Below are positions 45,198-55,179 of a stretch of DNA of 64,000 nt, piece after piece; position 1 is the first letter of the stretch; each line of letters begins with the position of its first letter. This DNA is from Sphingobium trunci (lineage in GTDB: Bacteria; Pseudomonadota; Alphaproteobacteria; Sphingomonadales; Sphingomonadaceae). A program made the position numbers and the translations under genes. The stretch is from assembly GCF_022664535.1 (NCBI RefSeq), contig NZ_JAKUJY010000016.1, positions 43,539 through 107,538 of the forward strand, given 5' to 3'. Under the pieces are notes generated by a model that was not told the DNA's origin, did no database searches, and saw only the letters and a list, made by a program, of their open reading frames with translations.

Positions 45198-46304
45198 ATG
45201 CAGCCTGAGTTCCAGCTTCCCCAGCCGCTCGACGCGCGGCGTATCGTCGTTGCCATGTCGGGCGGCGTGGATTCCAGCGTCGTCGCCGCGCTCGCCGCGC
45301 GCACCGGGGCGGAAACCATCGGCGTCACGCTTCAGCTTTACGATCATGGGGCGGCGGTCGGCCGCACCGGAAGCTGCTGCGCCGGGCAGGATATCCGCGA
45401 TGCCCGCGCGGTCGCGGATCGCATCGGCATCGCGCATTATGTGTTTGATTATGAAAGCCGGTTCCGGGAATCGGTGATTGCCGATTTCGCCGATGAATAT
45501 ATGGCCGGGCGCACCCCCATCCCCTGCGTGAAGTGCAATATGGGGGTGAAGTTCACGGACCTGTTCCAGATCGCGCGCGACCTGGGGGCGGACTGTCTCG
45601 CCACCGGTCATTATGTCCGCCGGGTGGAGGGGGCGCAGGGCGCCGAGCTGCACCGCGCGGCCGATCCGGCGCGGGACCAGAGCTATTTCCTGTTCGCCAC
45701 GACTCAGGCGCAGCTCGACTATCTGCGTTTCCCGCTGGGCGGCCTGCCCAAGCCGCAGGTGCGCGAGATCGCGGCCGAACTGGGCCTGTCGGTGGCGATG
45801 AAGCCCGACAGCCAGGATATCTGCTTCGTGCCCGATGGCGATTATGCGAAGATCGTGCGCAAGCTGCGCCCCGATGCCGACGAGGGCGGCGACATCGTCC
45901 ATATCGACGGGCGCGTGATGGGCACCCACAAGGGGATGATCCATTATACGGTCGGCCAGCGCAAGGGGCTGGAGATCGGTGGGCAGGCCGAGCCGCTCTA
46001 TGTCGTGCGGCTGGATGCCGAAGGGCGGCGCGTGATCGTCGGGCCGAAGGCGGCGCTGGCGGTGTCGGCGGCGCGGCTGTCCGACATCAACTGGCTGGGC
46101 GGGGACTTTGCCGGGCCGCTGACCGCCAAGGTGCGATCCATGGCGAAGCCCGTTCCGGCGCGGCTGGAGGGCGATCGGCTGGTGTTCGGGGCTGCTGAAT
46201 ATGGCGTGGCGCCGGGACAGGCGGCGGTGCTCTATGCGGGCGACCGGGTGCTGGGCGGCGGCTGGATCGCGGCGACCGAGGGGGCGTTGGCCGAGGCTGC
46301 ATGA
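45198..46304 (+). CDS. mnmA: tRNA-uridine 2-sulfurtransferase
   Basis: Thiolates U34 of Lys, Glu and Gln tRNAs. The PP-loop [18 protein letters not shown] at about residue 20 binds ATP; the two catalytic cysteines appear in the [11 protein letters not shown] and [12 protein letters not shown] regions typical of the alphaproteobacterial form. [15 protein letters not shown] and [14 protein letters not shown] follow in the right places. ATG 45198 gives 368 residues, normal. It heads the mnmA-hisG-hisD-nusB-thiL run. Confidence 0.95.
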   Translation: MQPEFQLPQPLDARRIVVAMSGGVDSSVVAALAARTGAETIGVTLQLYDHGAAVGRTGSCCAGQDIRDARAVADRIGIAHYVFDYESRFRESVIADFADEYMAGRTPIPCVKCNMGVKFTDLFQIARDLGADCLATGHYVRRVEGAQGAELHRAADPARDQSYFLFATTQAQLDYLRFPLGGLPKPQVREIAAELGLSVAMKPDSQDICFVPDGDYAKIVRKLRPDADEGGDIVHIDGRVMGTHKGMIHYTVGQRKGLEIGGQAEPLYVVRLDAEGRRVIVGPKAALAVSAARLSDINWLGGDFAGPLTAKVRSMAKPVPARLEGDRLVFGAAEYGVAPGQAAVLYAGDRVLGGGWIAATEGALAEAA

Positions 46305-46345
46305 AACTTGTCCTTTTGCGCCCGCGCAAGTAAGGCCCGCGCGTC

Positions 46346-47008
46346 ATGACTCGTCCGCTCACCTTCGCCATTCCCAAGGGGCGCATCCTCGATGAGGCGC
46401 TGCCCCTGCTCGCCAAAGCCGGTATCGAGCCGGAGGCGGAGTTCCATGACAAGAAGAGCCGCGCGCTGCGCTTCGCCACCAACCGGCCCGACGTCTCGAT
46501 CATCCGCGTGCGCGCCTTCGACGTGGCGACCTTCGTGGCGCATGGCGCGGCGCAGATCGGCATCGTCGGATCGGACGTGCTGGAAGAGTTCGATTATTCG
46601 GAAATCTACGCGCCGGTCGATCTCGACATGGGGCATTGTCGCCTGTCCGTGGCCGAGCCCGTGGGCCTGTCGCAAGAGGACGAAGCCGCGATGAGCCATG
46701 TGCGCGTCGCGACCAAATATCCCTATCTCACGCGCAAATATTATGAGGCGCGGGGCATCCAGGCCGAATGCGTGAAGCTGAACGGCGCGATGGAACTGGC
46801 GCCATCGCTCGGCCTGTCGCGGCGGATCGTCGACCTGGTGTCGTCGGGCGCGACGCTTAAGGCCAATGGCCTGGTCGAGACCAATGTGATCATGCAGGTG
46901 TCGGCGCGGCTGATCGTCAACCGCGCTGCCTACAAGATGCGCTCGGCGGAACTGACGCCGCTGGTGGAAGCTTTCCGCAAGGCCGTGGGGGTGAAGGATG
47001 CCGCTTAG
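46346..47008 (+). CDS. hisG: ATP phosphoribosyltransferase, short form
   Basis: First enzyme of histidine synthesis. It starts [18 protein letters not shown] and has the [18 protein letters not shown] segment and the PRPP-binding [13 protein letters not shown]. At 220 residues it is the short form, which lacks the C-terminal regulatory domain and normally needs HisZ as a partner; hisZ is not in this window. It overlaps hisD by 11 bp. Confidence 0.94.
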   Translation: MTRPLTFAIPKGRILDEALPLLAKAGIEPEAEFHDKKSRALRFATNRPDVSIIRVRAFDVATFVAHGAAQIGIVGSDVLEEFDYSEIYAPVDLDMGHCRLSVAEPVGLSQEDEAAMSHVRVATKYPYLTRKYYEARGIQAECVKLNGAMELAPSLGLSRRIVDLVSSGATLKANGLVETNVIMQVSARLIVNRAAYKMRSAELTPLVEAFRKAVGVKDAA

Positions 47009-48287
47009 GCTCGACAGCCGTGACGGCGATTTCGCTTCCGCCTTCACCGCGCTGGTCGATGCCCGGCGCGAGGCCGACGAGGATGTGTCGCGCGACGTGA
47101 CCGCGATCCTGAAGCGCGTCCGGGCCGAGGGCGACGCGGCGCTCGCCGATTATACCAGGCGCTTCGACCGGCATGATCTGGACGTCAGCGGCTGGGCGGT
47201 GGCGCCTGCCGAATGCCGCGCGGCGCTGGACGCGATTTCGACGCCCTTGCGCGACGCGCTGGAACTCGCGGCGGCGCGGATCGCGGCCTATCATGAAAAG
47301 CAGAAGCCGCAGGACAGCGACAGCATTGATGCGGCGGGCGTGCGCCTGGGCGCGCGCTGGAGCGCCGTGGATGCGGCGGGCCTCTATGTGCCGGGCGGGC
47401 GGGCGGCCTATCCCAGTTCGCTGCTGATGAATGTGATCCCCGCCAGGGTGGCGGGCGTGTCGCGCATCGCCATGGTGACGCCGACCCCCCATGGCGAGAT
47501 CAATCCGCTGGTCCTTGCGGCGGCCTCTATCGCGGGGATCGAGGAAATCTGGCGGATCGGCGGCGCGCAGGCGGTGGCGGCGCTTGCCTATGGCACGGAC
47601 CGGATCAGGCCGGTGGACGTCATCACCGGGCCCGGCAATGCCTGGGTGGCGGAGGCGAAGCGCCAGCTTTACGGCGTGGTCGGCATCGACATGGTCGCCG
47701 GGCCGTCCGAGATCGTCGTGGTGGCCGACAGGAAGAACAATCCCGACTGGATCGCCGCCGATCTCCTCAGCCAGTCGGAACATGACCCGACCAGCCAGTC
47801 GATCCTCTTCACGGACGATGCGGCCTTTGCCGCCGAGGTGGAAAAGGCCGTGGAAGGGCGCTTGGGCCAGTTGGCGACGCAGCAGGTGGCGCGGGCGAGC
47901 TGGAACGCCAATGGCGCGATCATCGTCGTGCGCGATCTCGAAGAGGCGATGCCGCTGGTGGACCGCCTGGCGGCCGAGCATCTGGAACTCGCCGTGGACG
48001 ATCCCGATGCGCTGTTCGCTCAGGTGCGCCATGCCGGATCGGTGTTCCTGGGCCGCATGACGCCCGAGGCGGTGGGCGATTATGTCGCCGGGCCCAACCA
48101 TGTGCTGCCGACCGGGCGCCGCGCGCGCTTCTCTTCGGGGCTGTCGGTACTGGACTTCATGAAGCGGACCAGTTTCCTCAGCCTCAATCAGAGCGGCATC
48201 GACGCCATCGGCCCTGCCGCCGTCGCGCTGGCGGAGGCGGAGGGGCTTCCGGCACATGCGGCTTCGGTGGCGCTGCGGCTTCAATAA
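46998..48287 (+). CDS. hisD: Histidinol dehydrogenase
   Basis: NAD-dependent zinc enzyme oxidising histidinol to histidine in two steps. Motifs: [61 protein letters not shown] (His and Glu ligands) and [19 protein letters not shown]. Length (429) is normal. It overlaps hisG by 11 bp in another frame, so translation is coupled. Confidence 0.97.
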   Translation: MPLRLDSRDGDFASAFTALVDARREADEDVSRDVTAILKRVRAEGDAALADYTRRFDRHDLDVSGWAVAPAECRAALDAISTPLRDALELAAARIAAYHEKQKPQDSDSIDAAGVRLGARWSAVDAAGLYVPGGRAAYPSSLLMNVIPARVAGVSRIAMVTPTPHGEINPLVLAAASIAGIEEIWRIGGAQAVAALAYGTDRIRPVDVITGPGNAWVAEAKRQLYGVVGIDMVAGPSEIVVVADRKNNPDWIAADLLSQSEHDPTSQSILFTDDAAFAAEVEKAVEGRLGQLATQQVARASWNANGAIIVVRDLEEAMPLVDRLAAEHLELAVDDPDALFAQVRHAGSVFLGRMTPEAVGDYVAGPNHVLPTGRRARFSSGLSVLDFMKRTSFLSLNQSGIDAIGPAAVALAEAEGLPAHAASVALRLQ

Positions 48288-48362
48288 TTCGTTTGCCCCA
48301 CTGAACATGTGGGGTCATTTTTCTGATCCGGACCGGTTTCGACATTTCCGGTTCGAACGGCT

Positions 48363-48821
48363 ATGGACCTGTTGATGAACGATCGCTCCAAATCCCGCTC
48401 CGCCGCGCGCCTTGCCGCGGTCCAGGCGCTCTACCAGCTCGAAATGGAGGGCACGCCGCTCCATCTGCTGCTGCATGAATTCCACCAGCACCGGCTGGGC
48501 GCGACCATCGAGGATGTGACCTATGCGCAGGCGGAGGAGAGCTTCTTCGACGATATCGTGCAGGGCGTGGACCGCCGCCGCGAGGAGATTGACGGGCTGG
48601 TCGCCGCGCGCCTCTCCCTGGGCTGGAGCCTTGAGCGGCTCGACAAGCCGATGCGGCAGATCCTGCGCGCGGGTACCTATGAACTGCTCGCCCGCAAGGA
48701 TGTGGCGACCGGCACCGTCATCAGCGAATATGTCGATGTGGCGCACGCCTTCTACGACAAGCGCGAGGCGGGTTTCGTCAACGGCCTGCTCGACGCGGTG
48801 GCGAAGGACGTGCGTTCGTAA
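48363..48821 (+). CDS. nusB: Transcription antitermination factor NusB
   Basis: RNA-binding protein of the rRNA antitermination complex. The all-helical family pattern is present: RSAARLAAVQALYQLEMEG at the N-terminus, LRAGTYELLARKDVATGTVISEYVDVAHAF in the middle and FVNGLLDAVAKDVRS at the end. Length is 152 (ATG 48363) or 148 (ATG 48375). It is followed by thiL, an arrangement common in alphaproteobacteria and many other bacteria. Confidence 0.93.
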   Translation: MDLLMNDRSKSRSAARLAAVQALYQLEMEGTPLHLLLHEFHQHRLGATIEDVTYAQAEESFFDDIVQGVDRRREEIDGLVAARLSLGWSLERLDKPMRQILRAGTYELLARKDVATGTVISEYVDVAHAFYDKREAGFVNGLLDAVAKDVRS

Positions 48822-48860
48822 CGGAGGGATTTCTTAAGGCGAAAGGGGCAGGTTCCAGCC

Positions 48861-49784
48861 ATGTCCGCTGAATCCCGTTTCCTGACCCTGCTCCGCCTGC
48901 TGGCGAACGATCCTGCCGCGCAGGGTTTGCAGGATGATGTCGCGGTGCTGGAAATCGGCGGCAGTCGCCTGATCCTGACCAGCGATACGATGGTGGAGGG
49001 GGTGCATTATCTCCCGGCCGATCCGCCCGCCGACATCGGATGGAAGCTCGCGGCGGTGAATCTGTCCGATCTGGCCGCCAAGGGGGCGAAGCCCATCGGT
49101 TGCCTGCTCAACTACGCCCTGTCGGGCGACGGTGATTGGGATGCGGCTTTTCTCGAAGGCCTGGGCGAGGCTCTGGCGCGCCATGCCATGCCTTTGCTGG
49201 GCGGCGATACGGTGCAGATGCCCAAGCGCGCGCCGCGCAGCTACAGCCTGACCGCCCTGGGCGAAGCGACCGGCCCGGTCCCGGTTCGCGGCGGCGCGCA
49301 GGCGGGCGACCGGCTCTATCTGACCGGCCCGGTCGGCGATGCCGGGGTGGGACTGGACCTGCTCAGGACCATGTCCGGCGCTTCGGGGCCGCTGGTGGAG
49401 GCCTATCGCCGCCCGCGCCCGCGCCTGGCCGAGGGCGCGCTGCTCGCCCGCCATGTCCATGCGATGATGGATGTTTCCGACGGCCTGCTGATCGACGCGG
49501 CGCGGATGGCGGAGGCAAGCGGCCTTGCCGTCACCATCGATCATGTCCCGCTTTCCCCCGCGCTGGAGGCGGCGCGCGGCGCCAGCAGCGCGGTCCAGAT
49601 CGCCGCCGCGCGGGCAGGGGACGATTATGAACTGCTCTTCGCCCTGCCCGCCGCGGTCAGGCCGCCGGTGCGCGCGATCCCGGTGGGCCGCTTCGCCAGG
49701 GGCAAGGGACTGACGCTGATGATCGACGGGGTCGCCTTTCCGCTGCCCGGACGGCTCGGCTGGGAGCATGGCTCAGGGCTCTGA
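48861..49784 (+). CDS. thiL: Thiamine-monophosphate kinase
   Basis: Phosphorylates thiamine monophosphate to the active diphosphate. The PurM-like fold shows DDVAVLEIGGSRLILTSDTMVEGVHY at the start, NLSDLAAKGAKP, GGDTVQMPKR, MMDVSDGLLIDAARMAEASG and a C-terminal AGDDYELLFALP. Length (307) is normal. It sits between nusB and hppA. Confidence 0.96.
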   Translation: MSAESRFLTLLRLLANDPAAQGLQDDVAVLEIGGSRLILTSDTMVEGVHYLPADPPADIGWKLAAVNLSDLAAKGAKPIGCLLNYALSGDGDWDAAFLEGLGEALARHAMPLLGGDTVQMPKRAPRSYSLTALGEATGPVPVRGGAQAGDRLYLTGPVGDAGVGLDLLRTMSGASGPLVEAYRRPRPRLAEGALLARHVHAMMDVSDGLLIDAARMAEASGLAVTIDHVPLSPALEAARGASSAVQIAAARAGDDYELLFALPAAVRPPVRAIPVGRFARGKGLTLMIDGVAFPLPGRLGWEHGSGL

Positions 49785-49883
49785 CCCTAAACGCGGGCGA
49801 TTTGCGGCATGATCGTAATGGGTTGACGCGCGCCGTTCGCCCTGTAGCTTCTGCCCATCCTTTCTTCAGCCCGGTAGGACCGC

Positions 49884-50000
49884 ATGATGTGCGTGAGCCT
49901 GTTGCTGATTGACGCGGTGCCCGATGCCGGATGCCATGCATCCGGCGGCCCGCCTCTGCGCTTTTCGCCCGCCCGTCATTCCCTGCGGAGCGGCCGATGA
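49884..50000 (+). CDS. Possible 38-residue leader peptide upstream of hppA
   Basis: ATGATGTGC at 49884 is preceded at proper distance by TAGGA and opens a 38-residue frame ([19 protein letters not shown]..., ending HSLRSGR) that stops 28 bp before the pyrophosphatase start. It has two cysteines and a hydrophobic start. Nothing else explains this 244-bp spacer. It may be a regulatory upstream ORF or chance; unrecognised. Confidence 0.25.
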   Translation: MMCVSLLLIDAVPDAGCHASGGPPLRFSPARHSLRSGR

Positions 50001-50028
50001 CAGGCATAACAGGGGGAGAGGAACATCC

Positions 50029-52152
50029 ATGCAGATTGTCTCGATTGCCATAGGGTGCGGCCTGCTGGCCGTGCTCTACGGCCTGTTCACCAGTCGACAG
50101 GTGCTGGCGGCATCCGCCGGCAACGAAACCATGCAACAGATTGCGGGCGCGATTCAGGAGGGGGCGAAGGCCTATCTCGGCCGCCAATATACGACCATCG
50201 CCATGGTCGGCGTCGTCGTCGCCGCGCTGGTCTTCTTCTTCCTGGGCGGGGTATCGGCCATCGGATTCCTGATCGGCGCGCTGCTGTCGGGGGCGGCGGG
50301 CTTCATCGGCATGAACATTTCGGTGCGCGCCAATGTCCGCACCGCGGAGGCCGCCCGCGACACGCTGCAAAGCGGGCTGACGGTGGCCTTCCGCGCGGGC
50401 GCGATCACGGGCATGCTGGTGGCGGGGCTGGCGCTGCTCGCGATCAGCACCTTCTTCTGGTATCTGACCGGTCCGGCGGGCCATGCGCCCGACGACCGGA
50501 TCGTCATCGATTCCCTCGTCGCGCTGGCCTTCGGCGCCAGCCTCATCTCCATCTTCGCGCGTCTGGGCGGCGGCATCTTCACCAAGGCGGCGGACGTCGG
50601 CGCCGACCTGGTCGGCAAGGTCGAGGCCGGCATTCCCGAGGATGACCCGCGCAACCCCGCCGTGATCGCGGACAATGTCGGCGACAATGTGGGCGACTGC
50701 GCGGGCATGGCGGCGGACCTGTTCGAAACCTATGTGGTGACGGTCGGCGCGACCATGGTGCTGACGGCGCTGCTGGTGAAGGGCGTGGACAACGCCTTTC
50801 TGATGCAGCTCATGTCGTTGCCGCTGATCGTCGGCGGCGTGTGCATCATCACCTCGATCATCGGCACCTATATGGTGCGGCTGGGGTCGAGCCAGTCGAT
50901 CATGGGTGCGCTCTACAAGGGCTTCTGGACGACGGCGATCCTGTCGATTCCGGCGCTTTATGCCGTGACGCAGTACACCCTGGGCGATCTCAACGCCCGT
51001 TTCGGCACCGATCTCGACGGGTCGGGCGGCTATACCGGCATGGCCCTGTTCTGGGCGATGATGGTGGGGCTGGCGGTGACCGGCCTGATCGTCTGGATCA
51101 CCGAATATTATACCGGCACCAACTATCGCCCGGTGCGCAGCATCGCCCGTGCGTCGGAAACCGGCCATGGAACCAATGTCATCCAGGGGCTGGCCGTCAG
51201 CCTGGAGGCGACGGCGCTGCCGACGCTGGTGATCGTGGCGGGCATCATCATCGCGCATCAACTCGCGGGCCTGATCGGCATCGCCTTCGCCGCGACCGCC
51301 ATGCTGGCGCTGGCGGGCATGGTGGTGGCGCTGGACGCCTATGGTCCCGTCACCGACAATGCGGGCGGCATCGCGGAGATGTCGCATCTGGACGACAGCG
51401 TCCGGGTGAAGACCGACGCGCTCGACGCCGTGGGCAACACGACCAAGGCCGTGACCAAGGGCTATGCCATCGGCTCGGCGGGGCTGGCCGCGCTGGTGCT
51501 GTTCGGCGCGTACACGGAGGACCTCAAATTCTACAACAGCGCGCTGGGCCTGACCGAGCCGGTCGATTTCAGCCTGTCCAACCCCTATGTCATCGTCGGC
51601 CTGCTGCTGGGCGCGCTGCTGCCCTATCTGTTCGGCGCCATGGGCATGACCGCCGTGGGCCGCGCGGCAGGCGACGTGGTGAAGGACGTGCGAGACCAGT
51701 TCGCCACCAACAAGGGGATCATGGAGGGCACGTCGCGGCCCGACTATGCCCGCACCGTGGACCTGGTCACTCGCGCCGCGATCAAGGAGATGATCATCCC
51801 CAGCCTGCTGCCGGTGCTGGCGCCGATCGTCGTCTATTTCGCGATCTCGGCGGTGGCGGGGACGCCCAACGGCTTTGCGGCCCTGGGGGCGCTGCTGCTG
51901 GGCGTGATCGTCTCCGGCCTGTTCGTCGCCCTCTCCATGACGTCGGGCGGCGGCGCATGGGACAATGCCAAGAAGTTCATCGAGGACGGCCATCATGGCG
52001 GCAAGGGCAGCGAAGCCCACAAGGCCGCGGTGACGGGTGATACGGTCGGCGATCCTTATAAGGACACGGCGGGGCCGGCGGTCAATCCGATGATCAAGAT
52101 CACCAACATCGTCGCCCTGCTGCTGCTGGCGGCGCTGGCGCACGGCGGGTAA
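50029..52152 (+). CDS. hppA: Membrane-bound proton-translocating pyrophosphatase, K+-insensitive
   Basis: Pumps protons using pyrophosphate hydrolysis; 707 residues, about sixteen transmembrane helices. The substrate site [35 protein letters not shown] region (from about residue 190) holds the Dxxxxxxx[10 protein letters not shown] acidic motifs, and [16 protein letters not shown] is also intact. [10 protein letters not shown] carries lysine where K+-dependent enzymes have alanine, so this is the K+-independent type. ATG 50029 is chosen for its GAGAGGAA site; a longer frame upstream has no membrane start. A terminator follows. Confidence 0.97.
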   Translation: MQIVSIAIGCGLLAVLYGLFTSRQVLAASAGNETMQQIAGAIQEGAKAYLGRQYTTIAMVGVVVAALVFFFLGGVSAIGFLIGALLSGAAGFIGMNISVRANVRTAEAARDTLQSGLTVAFRAGAITGMLVAGLALLAISTFFWYLTGPAGHAPDDRIVIDSLVALAFGASLISIFARLGGGIFTKAADVGADLVGKVEAGIPEDDPRNPAVIADNVGDNVGDCAGMAADLFETYVVTVGATMVLTALLVKGVDNAFLMQLMSLPLIVGGVCIITSIIGTYMVRLGSSQSIMGALYKGFWTTAILSIPALYAVTQYTLGDLNARFGTDLDGSGGYTGMALFWAMMVGLAVTGLIVWITEYYTGTNYRPVRSIARASETGHGTNVIQGLAVSLEATALPTLVIVAGIIIAHQLAGLIGIAFAATAMLALAGMVVALDAYGPVTDNAGGIAEMSHLDDSVRVKTDALDAVGNTTKAVTKGYAIGSAGLAALVLFGAYTEDLKFYNSALGLTEPVDFSLSNPYVIVGLLLGALLPYLFGAMGMTAVGRAAGDVVKDVRDQFATNKGIMEGTSRPDYARTVDLVTRAAIKEMIIPSLLPVLAPIVVYFAISAVAGTPNGFAALGALLLGVIVSGLFVALSMTSGGGAWDNAKKFIEDGHHGGKGSEAHKAAVTGDTVGDPYKDTAGPAVNPMIKITNIVALLLLAALAHGG

Positions 52153-52181
52153 GCCACCGGCAAAAAAGGAAAAGACAGGGA

Positions 52182-52217
52182 AATGGCCCTGCCCTATAAC
52201 GGGGTGGGGCCATTTTT
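52182..52217 (+). terminator. Intrinsic terminator of hppA
   Basis: atggccc pairs with ggggccat across a stem with a short internal mismatch (52183-52194 with 52201-52212), followed by a run of seven T on the plus strand at 52213-52219. It lies about 30 bp after the hppA stop. Confidence 0.85.
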
Positions 52218-52231
52218 TTACGGGGGAATGC

Positions 52232-54190
52232 TTGAGGGGGTTTTCTGTGGTCGCGGGCATATTGCTCGCGCAATTGTGCGTGTCCGCCACTGCTCAGACC
52301 GGCGCGGCGGCGCCTGCTCCGCGCAAGGAGTGGCCGATCGAGGCCTTTGCCGAATTGCCGTTGATGGAGCGGCCGGAACTTTCGCCCGACGGCATGCGCC
52401 TGGCCGCCAAGGTGGCGCGCGACGGCGAACTCATGCTGATGATCGCCTCCATCGCCGACGGACCCCATCGCGTCCGTGCCCTGCAATTGGGCGAAAATGA
52501 TCTCAACTGGTGGAGCTGGGTCAATGACGAATGGCTGATCGCCGGTATTCGCGCCGAGACCAGCGTAGAGGGCATGCCCTGGTCGATCGGCCGTGTCGCC
52601 AGCATCAAGAGCGACGGGTCGAAGATCATCATATTGGGCAAGAATGCGGCGGCGCAGAATGCCGACGATGTGATCTGGGTCGCCCGCGACGGCAGCCCGC
52701 GCATCCTGCTGGCCTATCAGACGTCGATCTACAGCAATCTTCCCGGTTTCTGGCCGCAGGTGGACTCGGTGGATGTCTCCACCGGCAGGATGCGCCAGCT
52801 CGTGCCGCCGCGCCAGAATGTCATGTCCTGGTATGCCGACGCCGCCGGGACGGTGCGCATGGGGGTGGGCTATGACGATGCGGCGCGCACGTCGAAACTG
52901 CTCTACCGGGCCGATGACCGGTCCGGCTTCCGGGTGATCGATCGCGCCAATCGCCGCCGCGACGAATCGATGGTGGTGCCGATGCTGTTCACCGCCGAGC
53001 CGGGCAAGGCGATCGCCAGCGACGATCATGAGGGCACGGACGCCCTGTACGAATATGACCTCGCCAGGCTGGAACTGGGGAAGAAGATCTTCGCCGCGCC
53101 CGGCTTCGACATTGACGGGATAGAGCGTGACGTTGCCGGAACGGGGCTGACCGGGGTCTATTACACCGCCGATGGGCCAGGGGTGCACTGGTTCGATCCG
53201 GGGTTGGTGCAGATCCAGGCCGATATCGACAAGGCGGTGGGCGCCGGTCGCCGCGCGCGCATCATGTCCACCAGCCGCGATCACAGCCGCATGATCGTGC
53301 ATGTCGGCAGCCCGGACCAGCCGGGCAGCTATTATTATTACGACACTTCGGCCGGGGCGATGAGCCTCCTGTCGAAGGTCAGCGCCAGCTTCGGCCCCGG
53401 CGTCCATCTCTCCCCGGTCAAGACGATCCGCTACAAGGCGCGCGACGGGCTGGAGATCGCGGCCGTCCTGACCTTGCCCGCGGGCAGGGATGCGAAGAAT
53501 CTGCCGCTCATCCTGCTGCCCCATGGCGGACCCTTTGCGCGCGACAGCGAGCAATGGGACTGGTGGGTGCAGTTCCTCGCCTATCGCGGCTATGCCGTGC
53601 TCCAGCCCAATTATCGGGGGTCGTCGGGCTATGGCACGGCCTTTGCCAACAAGGGCGAGGGGCAATGGGGCCTCGCCATGCAGGACGACCTGAACGACGC
53701 GGTCGACTGGGCCGTGCAGCAGGGGATTGCCGACGCGAAGCGGGTCTGCATCGCCGGGGCCTCCTATGGCGGCTATGCGGCGATGCGGGCGGCGCAGCGC
53801 GATGGTTCCAGATATCGCTGCGCCATTTCCTATGCCGGGGTTTCCGACCTGGCGGCGATGATGCGCTATGATTCGCGGTTCCTCAACCATGGCACGCGCA
53901 AGGACTGGATGAAGGAGCAGGCGCCCGATTTCTTCGCCGTCTCTCCGATCAACTTCGCCGCGCAATTTTCCACGCCGATCCTGCTGATGCATGGCAAGAA
54001 GGACCGCCGCGTCCAGGTCGGCCAGTCCCGCGAAATGGCGGAGAAGCTGAAGGCCGCGGGCAAGGTCGTGGGTCGCGACTATATCTATGTCGAACAGCCG
54101 CTGGCCGACCATTTCTTCTCGCGCCAGGCCGACCGGCTGGAATTCCTCCAGCGCATGGATGCCTTTCTGAAGGAGCATAATCCGGCCTGA
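52232..54190 (+). CDS. S9 family serine peptidase (prolyl oligopeptidase-like)
   Basis: 652 residues. A signal-like N-terminus (GILLAQLCVSATAQ), a beta-propeller-type region (ELSPDGMRLAAKVARDGE, ..IASDDHEGTDALYEYD), then an alpha/beta-hydrolase domain: HGGPFARDSEQWDWWVQFLA, nucleophile serine in GASYGGYAAM, aspartate near HGKKDRRV and histidine in LADHFFSR. Similar proteins remove dipeptides or act as acylaminoacyl peptidases in the periplasm. TTG 52232 and GTG 52247 are competing starts; the first leaves a positively charged signal, the second has a better-spaced AGGGGG. Confidence 0.88.
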   Translation: MRGFSVVAGILLAQLCVSATAQTGAAAPAPRKEWPIEAFAELPLMERPELSPDGMRLAAKVARDGELMLMIASIADGPHRVRALQLGENDLNWWSWVNDEWLIAGIRAETSVEGMPWSIGRVASIKSDGSKIIILGKNAAAQNADDVIWVARDGSPRILLAYQTSIYSNLPGFWPQVDSVDVSTGRMRQLVPPRQNVMSWYADAAGTVRMGVGYDDAARTSKLLYRADDRSGFRVIDRANRRRDESMVVPMLFTAEPGKAIASDDHEGTDALYEYDLARLELGKKIFAAPGFDIDGIERDVAGTGLTGVYYTADGPGVHWFDPGLVQIQADIDKAVGAGRRARIMSTSRDHSRMIVHVGSPDQPGSYYYYDTSAGAMSLLSKVSASFGPGVHLSPVKTIRYKARDGLEIAAVLTLPAGRDAKNLPLILLPHGGPFARDSEQWDWWVQFLAYRGYAVLQPNYRGSSGYGTAFANKGEGQWGLAMQDDLNDAVDWAVQQGIADAKRVCIAGASYGGYAAMRAAQRDGSRYRCAISYAGVSDLAAMMRYDSRFLNHGTRKDWMKEQAPDFFAVSPINFAAQFSTPILLMHGKKDRRVQVGQSREMAEKLKAAGKVVGRDYIYVEQPLADHFFSRQADRLEFLQRMDAFLKEHNPA

Positions 54191-54217
54191 CGAGGGCGCC
54201 CTGCCGCGTCCGGCGGC

Positions 54218-54245
54218 CTGCCCGCCCCGCATCAGGGGCGGGCAG
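54218..54245. terminator. Hairpin after the S9 peptidase
   Basis: A perfect 11-bp stem (54218-54228 with 54235-54245) with a 6-nt loop, 28 bp past the peptidase stop. No T tract follows, so it may act with Rho or as a 3' stabiliser. Confidence 0.5.
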
Positions 54246-54274
54246 TGCGCGTCTGAAACAAAATGGCAATGCGA

Positions 54275-54303
54275 TAGTCACAAAAGAGTCATCTATCGGT
54301 CAT
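54275..54303. promoter_or_regulatory. PHO-box-like direct repeat array
   Basis: Three 7-mers at exact 11-bp intervals: TAGTCAC (54275-54281), GAGTCAT (54286-54292) and CGGTCAT (54297-54303), with AT-rich 4-bp spacers aaaa and ctat. This is the geometry of PhoB sites (CTGTCAT repeats). It lies 38-66 bp before the DUF2490 gene start. Confidence 0.45.
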
Positions 54304-54340
54304 ATTGGCCCCATCGCGCCAGCAAGGGCGGGGGAGATGA

Positions 54341-55024
54341 ATGATGCGATTGACTACCAGATTATTGCCTGCGCTCGTTGCGCTTGCCTTTCCCGCCATG
54401 GCCCATGCCAGCGAAGACGAACAGCTTTGGACCACGGCCAGCGCCATGGTGAAGTTGAGCGACCATTGGCGTTTCTCGCAAGAGGTCATCGCCCGGTTCA
54501 GCAATGACCGCGACGGGCTGTACGAGGTCGAGATGAACTCGCTGCTCGGCTACAAGCTCAGCAAGAAGGTCACGGTCTGGGCGGGCTATACCCATGATCC
54601 CAATTATAATGCCGGCGATTTCGCGGTGATGGAGCATCGTGGCCGCCAGCAGGTGACCTTCGACAACATCGTCAAAATCGGCCCCGGCCAGCTCAGTGCC
54701 CGCCTGCGGCTGGAGGAGCGCTGGCGTGAAGGGATTGACGGCACCGCCTGGCGCTTGCGGCCCTTTGTCAAATATGTGCTCCCTTTCAGGGAAGGCGGCA
54801 AGACCGCGCTGCTCCTCAGCCATGAGAGCTTCATCGATCTCAACACCACCAATTTCCAGCGCGTCGAGGGCGAGGAGCGGATGCGCAATCTGATCGCCAT
54901 CACCACGCCGGTCGCGAAGAACATCAATGCGGAGATCGGCTATCTCCACCAGCATGGCTTCCGCCCCCATGCCGACGATCCCAATGACAATGTCGCGTCC
55001 TTCTCGCTGAACTTCAATTTCTGA
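54341..55024 (+). CDS. DUF2490 family outer-membrane-type protein
   Basis: 227 residues with a Sec signal peptide (LLPALVALAFPAMAHA). The rest alternates short amphipathic strands, typical of an outer-membrane beta-barrel, and ends in FSLNFNF with a C-terminal aromatic residue. LLGYKLSKKVTVWAGYTH and LRLEERW-type segments match DUF2490. The function is unknown; relatives may be porin-like. It has a good ribosome site and a PHO-box-like array upstream. Confidence 0.85.
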   Translation: MMRLTTRLLPALVALAFPAMAHASEDEQLWTTASAMVKLSDHWRFSQEVIARFSNDRDGLYEVEMNSLLGYKLSKKVTVWAGYTHDPNYNAGDFAVMEHRGRQQVTFDNIVKIGPGQLSARLRLEERWREGIDGTAWRLRPFVKYVLPFREGGKTALLLSHESFIDLNTTNFQRVEGEERMRNLIAITTPVAKNINAEIGYLHQHGFRPHADDPNDNVASFSLNFNF

Positions 55025-55057
55025 ACCGGCGGCTGGATTCGACCCGATTCCGGAATT

Positions 55058-55079
55058 CCCCTCCCGCAAGCGGGAGGGG
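55058..55079. repeat. Dispersed-type GC hairpin
   Basis: cccctcccgc (55058-55067) and gcgggagggg (55070-55079) form a tight perfect hairpin 33 bp after the DUF2490 stop. Hairpins of this exact style (ctcccgcaagcgggag) occur widely between genes in sphingomonads. It may also end the DUF2490 transcript. Confidence 0.5.
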
Positions 55080-55179
55080 GGGAAGTCACGCCCGCCTTTC
55101 CCCAATCCATCCGTCGGCATGACGGTCGTGGGGCGGACATGCTTGCCCCGCCATGGCATGCGCGCCTATAGCGCGCGCC

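Noticed and set aside
49657..52290. An 877-codon minus-strand frame opposite hppA
   Set aside because: Antisense shadow; hppA is intact and diagnostic on the plus strand, and the antisense product is Arg/His/Gln/Asp-rich low complexity.
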